DNA from: Ottowia thiooxydans DSM 14619
GTDB taxonomy: Bacteria > Pseudomonadota > Gammaproteobacteria > Burkholderiales > Burkholderiaceae_C
Length of the DNA: 64,000 nucleotides
Assembly (NCBI RefSeq): GCF_000422885.1
Contig: NZ_KE383942.1
Location: 189,353-253,352 of the forward strand
Direction: 5' to 3'
The position numbers and the translations under genes are program-made. Positions within the stretch are counted from its first letter, which is position 1, and every line of letters begins with the position of its first letter. Shown piece after piece: positions 7,666-16,702 of this stretch. The notes under the pieces were generated by a model. The model was not told where the DNA came from. It did not search any database and saw only the letters and a program-made list of their open reading frames with translations.

Positions 7666-9480
7666 ATGCCACGTTCGCCTTCACCCCTTGCTTGCCCTCC
7701 GCTCCACATACCTGCTGTATCTCGCCGTGTGCATCGGCTGGTCCTGCTCGCCGGGCTGGTAGCGTCCCTGTATGCCTGCGGTGGCGGTGGTGAAAGCGAC
7801 TCCGCCGCGGTTCCATCGCCCGCACCCATACCTGCACCTGCACCTACAGTGCAGCAGTATTCAGCGGTCTATTTCACCGACAAAAACTCAACGGTCGCCT
7901 TTGTAGAGAGCAATCCGGACGGAACGGGCTTCGTGGCCTACCGCAATGCTGCTGGCGGGGTGTCGCATGTGGACTATTTGGCCAAGGACAAAACCATCTA
8001 TCACTTTTCGTGGCCTCGTGAGAACGATATGCTCATGCAGTTCGATGGTATAGCGATCAACATGAATATCGGTGGGCCACTAAGGTATTTCTCTATCACC
8101 GGTAGCGATGGGAGCGCTATCACTGGCTCCTTGCCCGCGGGGAAGTCTCTTCAGCAGAAGGCATCCCTCGTTGAGACTTGCTTGGAAAATCACCCTGTGG
8201 AAGAGTCTGAGAGATCGATTTGGGGAGAGGCGGTTGCTTACAAGTGCGCGGTCGCTGACCTCATGGCGAAAGCCACTCTAGCAGCGGATTTTTTTGGATA
8301 CTTTGTAGAGGAAGGTGTCACGTTTGTTCAAAGAATTGGGGCAGATGGCTCTGCATTGGTTAAGAAAGGAAAGGCTTTCCTAGCGTCGAATGAATTACAG
8401 AGCGCCGCAAATCGCGTCGTGTCTATGCCACGCGGGGAAATAGGGACCTCCGGCCAGATTGTTAAAACGCCAAGCTCGGCGAATGGCGGAAATTCTGCAG
8501 ATTTGCCGCATGACCAGATAACCGGGACGATCGCCGGTATGAATAAAGGGCCGTCTGCCAACAACATGGTGGATTGGACACAGGTCAAGCCTGTGGCTAC
8601 AGGTACTGCACCCACGCCAACACCCACGCCAACACCAACACCAACACCAACACCAACACCAACACCAACACCAACACCAACACCAACACCAACGCCCGCT
8701 TTCCCCCACGCAGGCACCTACAATGTTTCCGGCGGCGGCGTGACTGTGAGCTTCCCGGTGAATGGCAATGGCAACATCGGCAATTGCACAGCAGGCACGC
8801 TGATCTCCTGCTCCGGCAATGTGGCCATGAATGGTGATTTTTCCCTCAAAGGCAGTGATGGGGATGGCACCAATGCCACGCTGAACGGCAAGATTGATGC
8901 AAAAGGCGGTGTGACAGGTAGCTATACCGGTACTTCGGATGGCAAGGCTATCAGTGGCAGCTTCACGGGCAGCCGGACCTCAGCTTCGACACCCACGCCT
9001 ACACCGGCGCCTACAGCCGGTGCGTGCACGCCCGGCCGTTCGTTCGGAATACTCCAGATCGTGACCAACGGCGTGGTTGCTCCTCAAAAGGTGACAACCC
9101 GGACGCTGCCGAGCGATACGAAATTCTCTTCGCTATGCGGACAAACTCTGTCGCACGCAAGTGGTGCCAGCATGGTGTTCAGTTGCCCGGCGGGCGACAT
9201 AGGACGCGGTAAATACAAGGATGGGGCATGGGAGGGCGACTTCGAGTGGGGCTACAGGGTGAAGGATGATGGTTGCCTCAACGTGAAGTCTTACGCTGCC
9301 TGGGAAGACATTAACTATGGCAATCCGGATTTCCCCCCCTCGTCCCACAAAGACGTCCAGGCTGCGAATCTTCTCTACCGGTTTACCACTGGCGAGAGGG
9401 CTGGCCAAAACTTCCAATCTATTGCGGGGGAAAGCCTTAAAGGCGGCGTCTACCTAGCGCCCAACTACGTCACACGATAA
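7666..9480 (+). CDS. Lipoprotein with Thr-Pro tandem repeat linker
   Basis: About 604 residues from the ATG at 7666, which is preceded by an AGGAAAAA ribosome-binding site. The signal peptide ends in a lipobox, SLYAC followed by GGGGE, so it should be a lipid-anchored envelope protein. A first globular region (about 45-310) has no family I recognise. It is joined by a (Thr-Pro)n linker of about 30 residues to a second region (about 345-445) rich in Gly/Ser/Asn beta-strand patterns (GTYNVSGGGVTVSF, GSYTGTSDGKAISGSFTG). A shorter PTPTPAPT linker then leads to a C-terminal domain with several Cys residues (SLCGQTLSH, VFSCPAGDIGRG). The gene converges on the universal stress gene across a shared terminator. 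No catalytic motif was seen. Confidence 0.8.
   Translation: MPRSPSPLACPPLHIPAVSRRVHRLVLLAGLVASLYACGGGGESDSAAVPSPAPIPAPAPTVQQYSAVYFTDKNSTVAFVESNPDGTGFVAYRNAAGGVSHVDYLAKDKTIYHFSWPRENDMLMQFDGIAINMNIGGPLRYFSITGSDGSAITGSLPAGKSLQQKASLVETCLENHPVEESERSIWGEAVAYKCAVADLMAKATLAADFFGYFVEEGVTFVQRIGADGSALVKKGKAFLASNELQSAANRVVSMPRGEIGTSGQIVKTPSSANGGNSADLPHDQITGTIAGMNKGPSANNMVDWTQVKPVATGTAPTPTPTPTPTPTPTPTPTPTPTPTPTPTPAFPHAGTYNVSGGGVTVSFPVNGNGNIGNCTAGTLISCSGNVAMNGDFSLKGSDGDGTNATLNGKIDAKGGVTGSYTGTSDGKAISGSFTGSRTSASTPTPTPAPTAGACTPGRSFGILQIVTNGVVAPQKVTTRTLPSDTKFSSLCGQTLSHASGASMVFSCPAGDIGRGKYKDGAWEGDFEWGYRVKDDGCLNVKSYAAWEDINYGNPDFPPSSHKDVQAANLLYRFTTGERAGQNFQSIAGESLKGGVYLAPNYVTR
8611..8697 (+). repeat. In-frame hexanucleotide tandem repeat (CCAACA)n encoding Thr-Pro
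   Basis: From 8611 the sequence is a run of CCCACG/CCAACA-type hexamers, becoming perfect CCAACA units from about 8628 to 8690 (roughly eleven). Each unit encodes Thr-Pro, so changes in unit number would alter the linker length without shifting the frame. Confidence 0.9.
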
Positions 9481-9611
9481 CAATAAGTGAGACCCGTTTG
9501 CAGGGTGTCATGAGGTACAAGCTTGGTCGGGATTCGGAAAGGATCCGCTTGAAATGAAACGCGCCTGAGTCCGCCTGATCCAGCGGAATCTGATGCTGGA
9601 ATCATGGTGAT

Positions 9612-9648
9612 AAAAAACTACCTCAGGCGTGCCCTGCGGTAGTTTTTT
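9612..9648. terminator. Bidirectional rho-independent terminator
   Basis: AAAAAACTACC (9612-9622) and GGTAGTTTTTT (9638-9648) form an 11-base perfect stem around a 15-base loop, with T-runs on both strands. It lies between the convergent lipoprotein and universal-stress genes and can serve both. Confidence 0.88.
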
Positions 9649-9658
9649 TCACCTGGGC

Positions 9659-10102
9659 TTACCGCAATACCAGCACAGGAATTTCCGAGTGTGTGAGTAC
9701 TTGCTGGGTTTCGCTGCCCAGCAGCAGCCGCTTGACGCCCTTGCGGCCATGTGATGCCATGACGATCAAATCAGCCTTGTGCTTCTTGGCGGCAGCGATC
9801 AGGGCGTCGGACACCACGTCTGATTTCACCAGCACGGCTTTGACCTTTAAGCCCTTGGATTCGCCAGATTTCTTGATGGCGTCGACAATTTTCTGGCTTT
9901 CTTCCGTCCATTTAGCTTCGACGCGTTTGGCATCTTCGGCCGATAGGGCGATAGAGCCTTCGAAATAGCTCTGCGGGTAACGCGGCACCACTTTCAGGGC
10001 GATCAGCTCGGCGCCGCAGAGGGTGGCGAGGGAAATCGCGCTGTTGACGGCTTTCTTGGATAGCGCCGAACCATCGGTGGCTACGAGAATACGTTCGTAC
10101 AT
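9659..10102 (-). CDS. Universal stress protein, UspA family
   Basis: 147 residues from the ATG at 10102, chosen because AAGGAGT precedes it and the protein then begins MYERILVATDGS as in the family. The nucleotide-binding loop SHGRKGVKRLLLGSETQ and the terminal strand IPVLVLR are present, so this is an ATP-binding-type Usp. It is divergent from the cbb3 oxidase operon and shares its upstream region with an ANR/FNR-like box. Usp genes next to FNR-controlled oxidase genes are often induced by low oxygen; this is inference from context. Confidence 0.93.
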   Translation of the reverse strand: MYERILVATDGSALSKKAVNSAISLATLCGAELIALKVVPRYPQSYFEGSIALSAEDAKRVEAKWTEESQKIVDAIKKSGESKGLKVKAVLVKSDVVSDALIAAAKKHKADLIVMASHGRKGVKRLLLGSETQQVLTHSEIPVLVLR

Positions 10103-10254
10103 GACTGACTCCTTGGTAGTTAAGGGTTGCTCAAACACGTTCTAGAGCGCAGGCACGTCTCTAAAATGGTTCACACTAAATTCATACAGAGCCAGACGCT
10201 CTCAAGAGTTTAGTAAGCACATTAGCTACCTTAAAGTAAACGCCGGAGCTTGTC

Positions 10255-10268
10255 TTGATGTATGTCAA
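10255..10268. promoter_or_regulatory. FNR/ANR-type box upstream of ccoI
   Basis: TTGATGTATGTCAA matches the FNR/ANR consensus TTGAT-N4-ATCAA at 9 of 10 fixed positions (one A to G). Its centre is about 41 bases before the preferred ccoI ATG at 10303. It also overlaps the beginning of the longest possible open frame, which argues against translation starting at 10255. It could also act on the divergent universal-stress gene. Confidence 0.75.
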
Positions 10269-10302
10269 GGCCGCGTCTGGTATTGGGTTTACAGTGCACC
10301 TC

Positions 10303-12732
10303 ATGGAAAGCGCCGCCGTCCTATCTTCCCCACGAGACGAGCCAGTGCGAATTGAGTTGCAACCACGCGCTGCCCAGCGCTGGGAGTTGCTTGACGAGCC
10401 CGACGAGTGGATGGAATTCAGCCGCCGCGTGCAAACGCAGGGCGAGGATACGAGCGTCTGCTGGGAGTCTACGGTCGTTTTTGAGGGCATGCATTGCGCA
10501 GCCTGCGCGGTCACCATTGAAGACGCGCTGCGTAAAACACCTGGTGTGCGTTCGGTCGAGGTTGGTGCGGCGAGCCATCGCGGCAGGGTGGTGTGGGAGG
10601 AGGGCGCCACGCTTCCTTCCACCTGGATGCAGGCTGCTCTGAGGGTCGGTTATCCGCCATTACCGGCGCACGATGCCTTTGCCGCCGAGCGTCGTCTTGC
10701 AGAAACCCGCACGATGATGTGGCGTCTGGGGGTGGCCTGCCTTTGCATGATGCAAGTCATGATGTATGCCACACCAACATACTTCACTGCGCCAGGCGAG
10801 ATCGAGCCAGATATCGTGCACCTGCTTCGGTGGGCAGCGTGGGTGCTGTCGATCCCCGTGATGCTTTTTTGCTGCCAGCCTTTTTTCCGCAATGCGCTGC
10901 TTGATCTCAAGCTGCGTCGCGTCAGCATGGATCTGCCGGTCTCCATAGGCATGCTGATCACCTTCGTCGTCAGCACCCTGGGCACGTTTGAGCCTGCCGG
11001 CGTGTTCGGCGGCGAGGTGTACTTTGATTCGCTGACCATGTTCGTGTTCTTCCTGCTCACGGGCCGCTGGTTGGAGTTGCGGCTGCGTGATCGCACCGCT
11101 GGCGCCCTGGAAAAGCTGATGCACCGCTTGCCAGAGAGCGTGGAGCGGCAACGCGCAGATGGCGCTTGGGAGCGTGTAGCGGCGCGCCGGATTCGCGTGG
11201 GCGATGTGCTGAGAGTGCTTCCGGGCGAGGTTTTCCCCGCGGATGGCATCGTGCTGCGCGGCGAAACCACGGCTGACGAAGCCTTGTTGACCGGCGAGTC
11301 AACGCCATTGGCACGGGGCCAGGGCTCCCAGGTGATCGCCGGCAGCCACAACCTTACGGCGGTAGTGGAGGTTCGGGTGCAACACGTGGGGCGTGAGACA
11401 CGCTACGCACAGATTGTGGCGTTGATGGAATCGGCCTCTACCAGCAAGCCCCGCATTGCCCAATTGGCTGACCGCCTCGCCAAGCCTTTCCTGATATTCG
11501 TGCTGTTGGCGGCAGGACTGGCTTGTGCCTGGTGGTGGCCCACAGATCCGGGGCATGCGCTCATGATTGCCGTGGCTATTCTGGTGGTCACCTGCCCTTG
11601 TGCGCTCTCATTGGCTACTCCTGCTGCCATGTTGGCCAGTGCAGGAAGTTTGGCGAAGCGGGGCGTATTGGTGCGCCGCTTGCAGGCGCTCGAAGTCTTG
11701 GCTGCCGTGGACACGGTGGTGTTTGACAAGACGGGCACGCTGACCCGTGATGCGTTCGTGCTGGAGCGTATTCAGTTACGCCCGGGGGTAACAAGCGAGG
11801 AGGCGCTGTCAATCGGTGCCGCGCTGGCTCAGAAAAGCCTGCATCCGGTGTCCCGCGCCTTGGTGTCCGAAGCCGCACGGGCGGGCCTCACGCCCGATGC
11901 CTGGCATGTCCGTGAATCGCAGGAGATCTCCGGCCAGGGGGTGATGGCTGAGTTGGCTGATCAGGGGATGGCTTGGCGACGAGTGCGCCTGGGCTCTGAA
12001 GCTTTTTGCCTGCCGCGTGCGGTAGCGGCCCAGGGCAAGGGATTCGAGGGTAGCACCCACGGGGCGACGGCGGGAGACGGCCTCACCTCTCACCTGAGTG
12101 ATGAGCAAGGGTGGCTGGCAAGCTTCGAATGGCGTGAGGATTTGCGCGACGATGCCGTGCAAGCGGTAGCTGCCTTGCAGGCACAGGGTATCCGGGTGCA
12201 TTTGTTTTCCGGCGACCGGCCTGGAGCGGCGGCACGCGTGGGGCAATTGGCTGGAATCAGTGATGCGCGTGGCGGCTACTCTCCCGCAGACAAACTTAGT
12301 GCTATGCAGCAGGCTCAACGAGCCGGCGCCACGGTTGCCATGGTGGGTGATGGCTTGAACGATGGTCCCGTGCTTGCCGGCGCCGACGTCTCGTTCGCAT
12401 TTGGGCGCTCAGTGCCCTTGGCGCAAGCGCAGTCTGATTTCGTGGTTCTTGGCGAGCGGCTGCTTTCCATCCCGGCTGCAGTGCTGCGGGCACGCCGCAC
12501 CATGCGCATCGTGAAGCAAAACCTGGGGTGGGCAGCTGTGTACAACGCTGTAGGTATTCCGCTCGCAGTGATCGGTTGGATGCCGGCTTGGCTGGCTGGG
12601 CTGGGTATGGCTGCCAGCTCGCTTTTGGTGGTGCTCAACGCCTTGCGCTTGTCTGGGGCAGCGCCACTGGAGCTAGGCCTTGAAATGCCGCTCGAACAAG
12701 GGCAAGCTTTAGGAGCGCTGAATGGTCATTGA
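10303..12732 (+). CDS. ccoI: CcoI, copper-transporting P-type ATPase for cbb3 oxidase assembly
   Basis: About 809 residues. An N-terminal heavy-metal domain carries GMHCAACAV. Membrane helices then lead to the P1B signature TCPCALSLATPAAM, the TGES actuator loop (LLTGEST), the phosphorylation motif DKTGTLT and the hinge GDGLNDGPVL. This set defines a Cu(I)-exporting ATPase. Its place directly before ccoS and ccoNOQP identifies it as CcoI/FixI, which supplies copper for the CuB centre of CcoN. The ATG at 10303 is preferred because the box at 10255-10268 occupies the region upstream, but no clear ribosome-binding site is visible and the transcript leader may be very short. Confidence 0.93.
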   Translation: MESAAVLSSPRDEPVRIELQPRAAQRWELLDEPDEWMEFSRRVQTQGEDTSVCWESTVVFEGMHCAACAVTIEDALRKTPGVRSVEVGAASHRGRVVWEEGATLPSTWMQAALRVGYPPLPAHDAFAAERRLAETRTMMWRLGVACLCMMQVMMYATPTYFTAPGEIEPDIVHLLRWAAWVLSIPVMLFCCQPFFRNALLDLKLRRVSMDLPVSIGMLITFVVSTLGTFEPAGVFGGEVYFDSLTMFVFFLLTGRWLELRLRDRTAGALEKLMHRLPESVERQRADGAWERVAARRIRVGDVLRVLPGEVFPADGIVLRGETTADEALLTGESTPLARGQGSQVIAGSHNLTAVVEVRVQHVGRETRYAQIVALMESASTSKPRIAQLADRLAKPFLIFVLLAAGLACAWWWPTDPGHALMIAVAILVVTCPCALSLATPAAMLASAGSLAKRGVLVRRLQALEVLAAVDTVVFDKTGTLTRDAFVLERIQLRPGVTSEEALSIGAALAQKSLHPVSRALVSEAARAGLTPDAWHVRESQEISGQGVMAELADQGMAWRRVRLGSEAFCLPRAVAAQGKGFEGSTHGATAGDGLTSHLSDEQGWLASFEWREDLRDDAVQAVAALQAQGIRVHLFSGDRPGAAARVGQLAGISDARGGYSPADKLSAMQQAQRAGATVAMVGDGLNDGPVLAGADVSFAFGRSVPLAQAQSDFVVLGERLLSIPAAVLRARRTMRIVKQNLGWAAVYNAVGIPLAVIGWMPAWLAGLGMAASSLLVVLNALRLSGAAPLELGLEMPLEQGQALGALNGH

Positions 12733-12791
12733 GGTTCAAAGTTCCTGTTTGCCCGTGCAGCGCTGTTTCTCCTCACTGCGCTTTTAGGCCC

Positions 12792-12929
12792 ATGGACATT
12801 CTGTATTTACTGATCCCGCTCTCCGTGGTGCTGATTTTTTTCATCCTCGGCGCCCTGTGGTGGGCTATCTACCGCGGGCAATTCGATGAAATCGACCGCG
12901 AAGGGGAGCGCATTTTTGAGCATGATTGA
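12792..12929 (+). CDS. ccoS: CcoS, cbb3 oxidase maturation protein
   Basis: 45 residues, MDILYLLIPLSVVLIFFILG then ALWWAIYRGQFDEIDREG. A single membrane helix is followed by the conserved FDEIDREGERIF-like tail of CcoS. CcoS is needed for insertion of heme and copper into the oxidase. The longer frame from GTG 12729 would add 21 unrelated residues and is not supported. Its stop codon lies inside the ANR/FNR box of ccoN. Confidence 0.92.
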   Translation: MDILYLLIPLSVVLIFFILGALWWAIYRGQFDEIDREGERIFEHD

Positions 12930-12939
12930 TTCATATCAA
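12926..12939. promoter_or_regulatory. Perfect FNR/ANR box upstream of ccoN
   Basis: TTGATTCATATCAA fits TTGAT-N4-ATCAA exactly. It overlaps the ccoS stop and has its centre about 64 bases before the ccoN ATG. A -41.5 class II position would put transcription start near 12974. It indicates low-oxygen induction of the structural oxidase genes separately from ccoIS. Confidence 0.88.
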
Positions 12940-12995
12940 GGGAAACCATGCTGGGTTCGAGGACACTATTCAAGGTTCATTAGGAAGGGGTGGAA

Positions 12996-14432
12996 ATGAC
13001 GTTCGCCAATATGCGAGCCACTGTCTACAACGACAAGGTGGTTAGGCAATTTGCCATCATGACGGTGGTCTGGGGTGTGGTCGGGATGCTTGTGGGGGTG
13101 ATCATCGCCGCCCAGCTGACCTGGCCAGAGTTAAATCTGGGCATTTCATGGCTCAGCTACGGCCGATTGCGGCCGCTTCACACCAATGCGGTGATCTTCG
13201 CCTTCGGTGGTTGTGGTCTCATGGCTACGTCCTACTATGTGGTGCAGCGAACCTGTCAGGTGCGACTGTTTTCGGACAAGCTTGCTGCCTTCACGTTCTG
13301 GGGCTGGCAGTTGGTCATCGTGGCTGCTGCGGTCAGCCTGCCGCTGGGCTACACCAGCGGCAAGGAATATGCCGAACTCGAATGGCCCATCGACATCCTG
13401 ATCACCCTCGTGTGGGTGGCCTATGCGGTGGTCTTCTTCGGCACCGTGGGTACCCGTAAGGTCAAGCATATCTACGTGGCCAACTGGTTCTATGGCGGTT
13501 TCATACTGGCCGTAGCGCTCTTGCATTTGGTCAATAGCGCGGCGCTTCCCGTGGGTGCCATGAAGTCCTATTCCGCCTATGCCGGGGTGCAAGATGCCAT
13601 GGTGCAGTGGTGGTACGGGCATAACGCCGTGGGCTTTTTCCTCACGGCAGGCTTCCTGGGCATGATGTATTACTTCATTCCCAAGCAGGCTGGCCGTCCG
13701 GTGTATAGCTACCGGCTCTCCATCGTGCACTTCTGGGCGCTGATCTTCACTTACATGTGGGCTGGCCCACATCACCTTCACTACACCGCTCTCCCTGATT
13801 GGGCGCAAAGCGTAGGCATGGTGTTCTCCCTGATCCTTCTGGCGCCAAGCTGGGGCGGCATGATCAACGGTGTCATGACGCTCTCCGGTGCCTGGCACAA
13901 GCTGCGTGATGATCCCATCTTGCGATTCCTGATCGTGGCGCTGTCGTTCTACGGCATGTCCACCTTCGAGGGTCCGATGATGTCGATCAAAACCGTCAAC
14001 GCCCTCAGCCACTACACCGACTGGACGGTGGGCCATGTGCACTCCGGCGCGCTTGGATGGGTGGGCCTGATCACCATGGGCTCCATGTACTACATGATCC
14101 CGCGCCTGTTTGGCCGTACTCAGATGTACAGCACCAAAGCCATCGAGGCACACTTCTGGATCGCCACCATCGGCATCGTGGTCTATATCGCCGCGATGTG
14201 GATTGCAGGCGTGATGCAGGGCCTGATGTGGCGCGCTGTCAATCCGGATGGCACGCTCACCTACACCTTCGTCGAATCCGTAAAGGCTACCTTCCCCTTC
14301 TACGTGTTGCGTCTGCTTGGTGGAGTGCTTTATCTCGGCGGCATGTTCATCATGTTGTGGAACACAGTGAAGACGGCAACAGCCGGCCGCGCGGTTCCTG
14401 TGCAGATTCCTGCCGCAGTTGCACACGCCTGA
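12996..14432 (+). CDS. ccoN: CcoN, cbb3-type cytochrome c oxidase subunit I
   Basis: 478 residues, about 12 membrane helices. Heme and copper ligand segments are visible: [41 protein letters not shown] and [13 protein letters not shown]. This is the catalytic subunit that reduces oxygen at the heme b3-CuB site. The ATG at 12996 follows AGGAAGGGG; the GTG at 12990 overlaps that site and is less likely. ccoO follows after a 19-base gap. Confidence 0.97.
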   Translation: MTFANMRATVYNDKVVRQFAIMTVVWGVVGMLVGVIIAAQLTWPELNLGISWLSYGRLRPLHTNAVIFAFGGCGLMATSYYVVQRTCQVRLFSDKLAAFTFWGWQLVIVAAAVSLPLGYTSGKEYAELEWPIDILITLVWVAYAVVFFGTVGTRKVKHIYVANWFYGGFILAVALLHLVNSAALPVGAMKSYSAYAGVQDAMVQWWYGHNAVGFFLTAGFLGMMYYFIPKQAGRPVYSYRLSIVHFWALIFTYMWAGPHHLHYTALPDWAQSVGMVFSLILLAPSWGGMINGVMTLSGAWHKLRDDPILRFLIVALSFYGMSTFEGPMMSIKTVNALSHYTDWTVGHVHSGALGWVGLITMGSMYYMIPRLFGRTQMYSTKAIEAHFWIATIGIVVYIAAMWIAGVMQGLMWRAVNPDGTLTYTFVESVKATFPFYVLRLLGGVLYLGGMFIMLWNTVKTATAGRAVPVQIPAAVAHA

Positions 14433-14451
14433 AGTTGAAGGAGTAACCAAC

Positions 14452-15069
14452 ATGGCTCAAGAAAAAATCACCGGCCACGCCAAGATCGAGACCAACAACT
14501 TTCTGATGATTGTGTTGATCTTGCTCGTGGTCTCCATCGGTGGCCTGGTCGAAATCGTTCCACTGTTTTTCCAAAAATCCACTACCCAACCGATAGAGGG
14601 CCTGAAGCCCTATACCTCGCTGCAAGTGGTGGGGCGCGATATCTATGTGCGTGAGGGCTGCTACAACTGCCACTCGCAGATGATCCGGCCCTTCCGCGCT
14701 GAGGCGCTGCGTTACGGTCCTTACTCGGTTGCAGGCGAGTTCGTTTATGACCGTCCCCACCAATGGGGCAGCAAACGCACGGGTCCTGATTTGGCGCGAG
14801 TAGGCGGCCGCTACAGCGACGACTGGCACCGTGTGCATTTGATCAACCCTCGTGACGTGGTGCCGGAGTCGAACATGCCGGCTTACCCATGGCTCGAAAA
14901 GACCCCAGCCGACGCCAAGTCCATCCAGACCCACATGAAGGGACTGCGTACCTTGGGCGCGCCATATACAGACGAAGAAATCGCTAAAGCACCAGAAGAC
15001 TTGAAGGGCAAGACCGAGCTTGATGCAGTGATCTCTTACCTGCAAGTTCTCGGCATTCATCGCAAATAA
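14452..15069 (+). CDS. ccoO: CcoO, membrane-bound monoheme cytochrome c subunit
   Basis: 205 residues from an ATG preceded by AGGAG. One N-terminal helix ([20 protein letters not shown]) anchors a periplasmic domain with one heme c site, [12 protein letters not shown], and a probable Met ligand in [10 protein letters not shown]. It passes electrons from CcoP to CcoN. Confidence 0.97.
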   Translation: MAQEKITGHAKIETNNFLMIVLILLVVSIGGLVEIVPLFFQKSTTQPIEGLKPYTSLQVVGRDIYVREGCYNCHSQMIRPFRAEALRYGPYSVAGEFVYDRPHQWGSKRTGPDLARVGGRYSDDWHRVHLINPRDVVPESNMPAYPWLEKTPADAKSIQTHMKGLRTLGAPYTDEEIAKAPEDLKGKTELDAVISYLQVLGIHRK

Positions 15070-15089
15070 GCTTCAGGAGGACTCAACTC

Positions 15090-15227
15090 ATGGACATCAA
15101 TAGCTTGCGCAGCATCGTCACCGTCACGGCACTGGTTGTCTTTCTCGGCATCGTGTTCTGGGCGTGGTCGAACAAAAACAAGGCGCGCTTCGACGAGGCG
15201 GCGAACCTGCCTTTCGAGCAGGATTGA
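15090..15227 (+). CDS. ccoQ: CcoQ, small cbb3 oxidase subunit
   Basis: 45 residues beginning MDINSLRSIVTVTALVVFLG, with one membrane helix and a charged tail (NKNKARFDEAANLPFEQD). AGGAGG stands before the ATG. Length, position between ccoO and ccoP and the DEAANLPF tail fit CcoQ/FixQ, which stabilises the complex. Confidence 0.92.
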   Translation: MDINSLRSIVTVTALVVFLGIVFWAWSNKNKARFDEAANLPFEQD

Positions 15228-15260
15228 GAGGCGCCGAAGCGGTCCCACAAGGAACAAAAA

Positions 15261-16553
15261 ATGAGTGACTTTACAAGCAACTTTTGGTCGATCTTCATTT
15301 CGGTGATCACCATCGGGGGGATCCTGGCATGCTTGGCGCTGCTGTGGATCAGTGGCAAGACCAAGGCCATGACTCTCAGCGACAATACCACCGGGCACGT
15401 TTGGGATGGGGATTTGCGGGAAATGAACAACCCCCTGCCGCGCTGGTGGGTGGGCCTGTTCATCATCACCGTGGTGTTCGCATTCGCGTATCTGTATCTC
15501 TACCCAGGGCTTGGTACCTATGAAGGCTCGCTCAAGTGGTCGCAAACCGGCCAGTTCGATCGCGAGGTGTCCCGGGGCAACGAGCAGGCCGCGCCTATTT
15601 ACGCCGCTTTCGCGGGAATGAGCACGGAGCAGTTGGCCAAGGATGCCAAGGCCATGGCCATTGGTGACCGCCTGTTCATGAACAACTGCGCGCAATGCCA
15701 TGGCTCCGACGCTCGCGGCGGCAAGGGATTCCCGAACCTGGCCGATGGCGATTGGATGTGGGGTGGCTCGCCCGACAAAATTCATGAAACCATCGCCAAC
15801 GGCCGAACAGGGGTGATGCCACCCATAGCCGCTGCAGTCGGTACGCCCGAAGATGTGCGCAATGTCGCACACTACGTGCTCAGCCTTTCAGGCTCACCCA
15901 ATGACTCCGTACGCTCGAATCTGGGCAAGCCGAAGTTTGCGGTCTGCGCAGCCTGTCACGGTGCTGATGGCAAGGGCAATCAGGCCCTGGGCGCACCTAA
16001 CCTGACCGACAACATCTGGGTTGACGGTGCTGGTGTCGAATCGCATATCGTCAACATGATCACCAACGGCAAGACCAATGTCATGCCCGCCTGGTCGAGC
16101 AAATTCACGCCAGAGCAGATGAATGTGTTGACAGCCTATGTATGGGGCCTTGGCGGGGGCGTGCCGGGTGTGCAGCCTGCGGCAGCGGTTGCCACTCCTG
16201 CAACTCCTGCAGCGTCTCCTGCGGCTGATGCGGCATCAGTGGCGGTCGAAAATGGCGTGGTCAAGTTCTTCTTTTCCACGGGCAAAGCTGAATTGGCTGC
16301 CGGTTCAGATAAGGCTCTCGCCGATGTCGTGGCCGGAGTACAGGCTGGCAAAAAGGTGGTGATCAGCGGATACGTTGACACCACTGGCAATGCGGCTCAG
16401 AACGAGGAACTGGCCAAGCAGCGCGCATTTGCGGTTCGTGACCAGCTCAAGACTTTGGGCGTTGCCGAGGATAAGATAGAGTTCAAAAAGCCCGAGAACA
16501 TTGAAGCCGGTGCCGGTAAAGAGGCGCGCCGCGTGGAAGTGGCTTTGGGTTAG
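15261..16553 (+). CDS. ccoP: CcoP diheme subunit with C-terminal OmpA-like domain
   Basis: 430 residues, well over the usual 290-320 for CcoP. The N-terminal part is normal: two helices (residues about 9-31 and 60-83), heme sites CAQCH (about 143) and CAACH (about 229), and Met ligands in MPPIAA and MPAWSSK. After an Ala/Pro linker (about 300-322) comes a domain of about 105 residues with OmpA features: VKFFFSTGKAEL, ISGYVDTTGNAAQNEELAKQ, RAFAVRDQL and a terminal ARRVEVALG. The Asp and Arg that bind diaminopimelate in OmpA domains appear to be kept (VDTTG and QRAFAV). Because the CcoP C-terminus is periplasmic, the extra domain could attach the oxidase to peptidoglycan; this is inference. Confidence 0.94.
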   Translation: MSDFTSNFWSIFISVITIGGILACLALLWISGKTKAMTLSDNTTGHVWDGDLREMNNPLPRWWVGLFIITVVFAFAYLYLYPGLGTYEGSLKWSQTGQFDREVSRGNEQAAPIYAAFAGMSTEQLAKDAKAMAIGDRLFMNNCAQCHGSDARGGKGFPNLADGDWMWGGSPDKIHETIANGRTGVMPPIAAAVGTPEDVRNVAHYVLSLSGSPNDSVRSNLGKPKFAVCAACHGADGKGNQALGAPNLTDNIWVDGAGVESHIVNMITNGKTNVMPAWSSKFTPEQMNVLTAYVWGLGGGVPGVQPAAAVATPATPAASPAADAASVAVENGVVKFFFSTGKAELAAGSDKALADVVAGVQAGKKVVISGYVDTTGNAAQNEELAKQRAFAVRDQLKTLGVAEDKIEFKKPENIEAGAGKEARRVEVALG

Positions 16554-16702
16554 GAATTTCTCACGCAGAGCGTAGTGTTTGAATTAGGTCCGTTTTCCAC
16601 TGTATGAGTACCGATCAACTTGCATGCGGGGCGGGTCGATCGGCAGCAGAATTCAAGCCCCGCGCGCGAAGCGCCGTTTGGCGCTCGACAAATTGAGCTG
16701 AC

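Noticed and set aside
8328-8717. Minus-strand frames made of Gly-Val or Cys-Trp repeats
   Set aside because: They are reverse readings of the hexamer array in the plus-strand lipoprotein gene.
10255-10302. TTG start giving CcoI an extra 16 residues
   Set aside because: This stretch is an FNR/ANR box and promoter sequence, with no ribosome-binding site.
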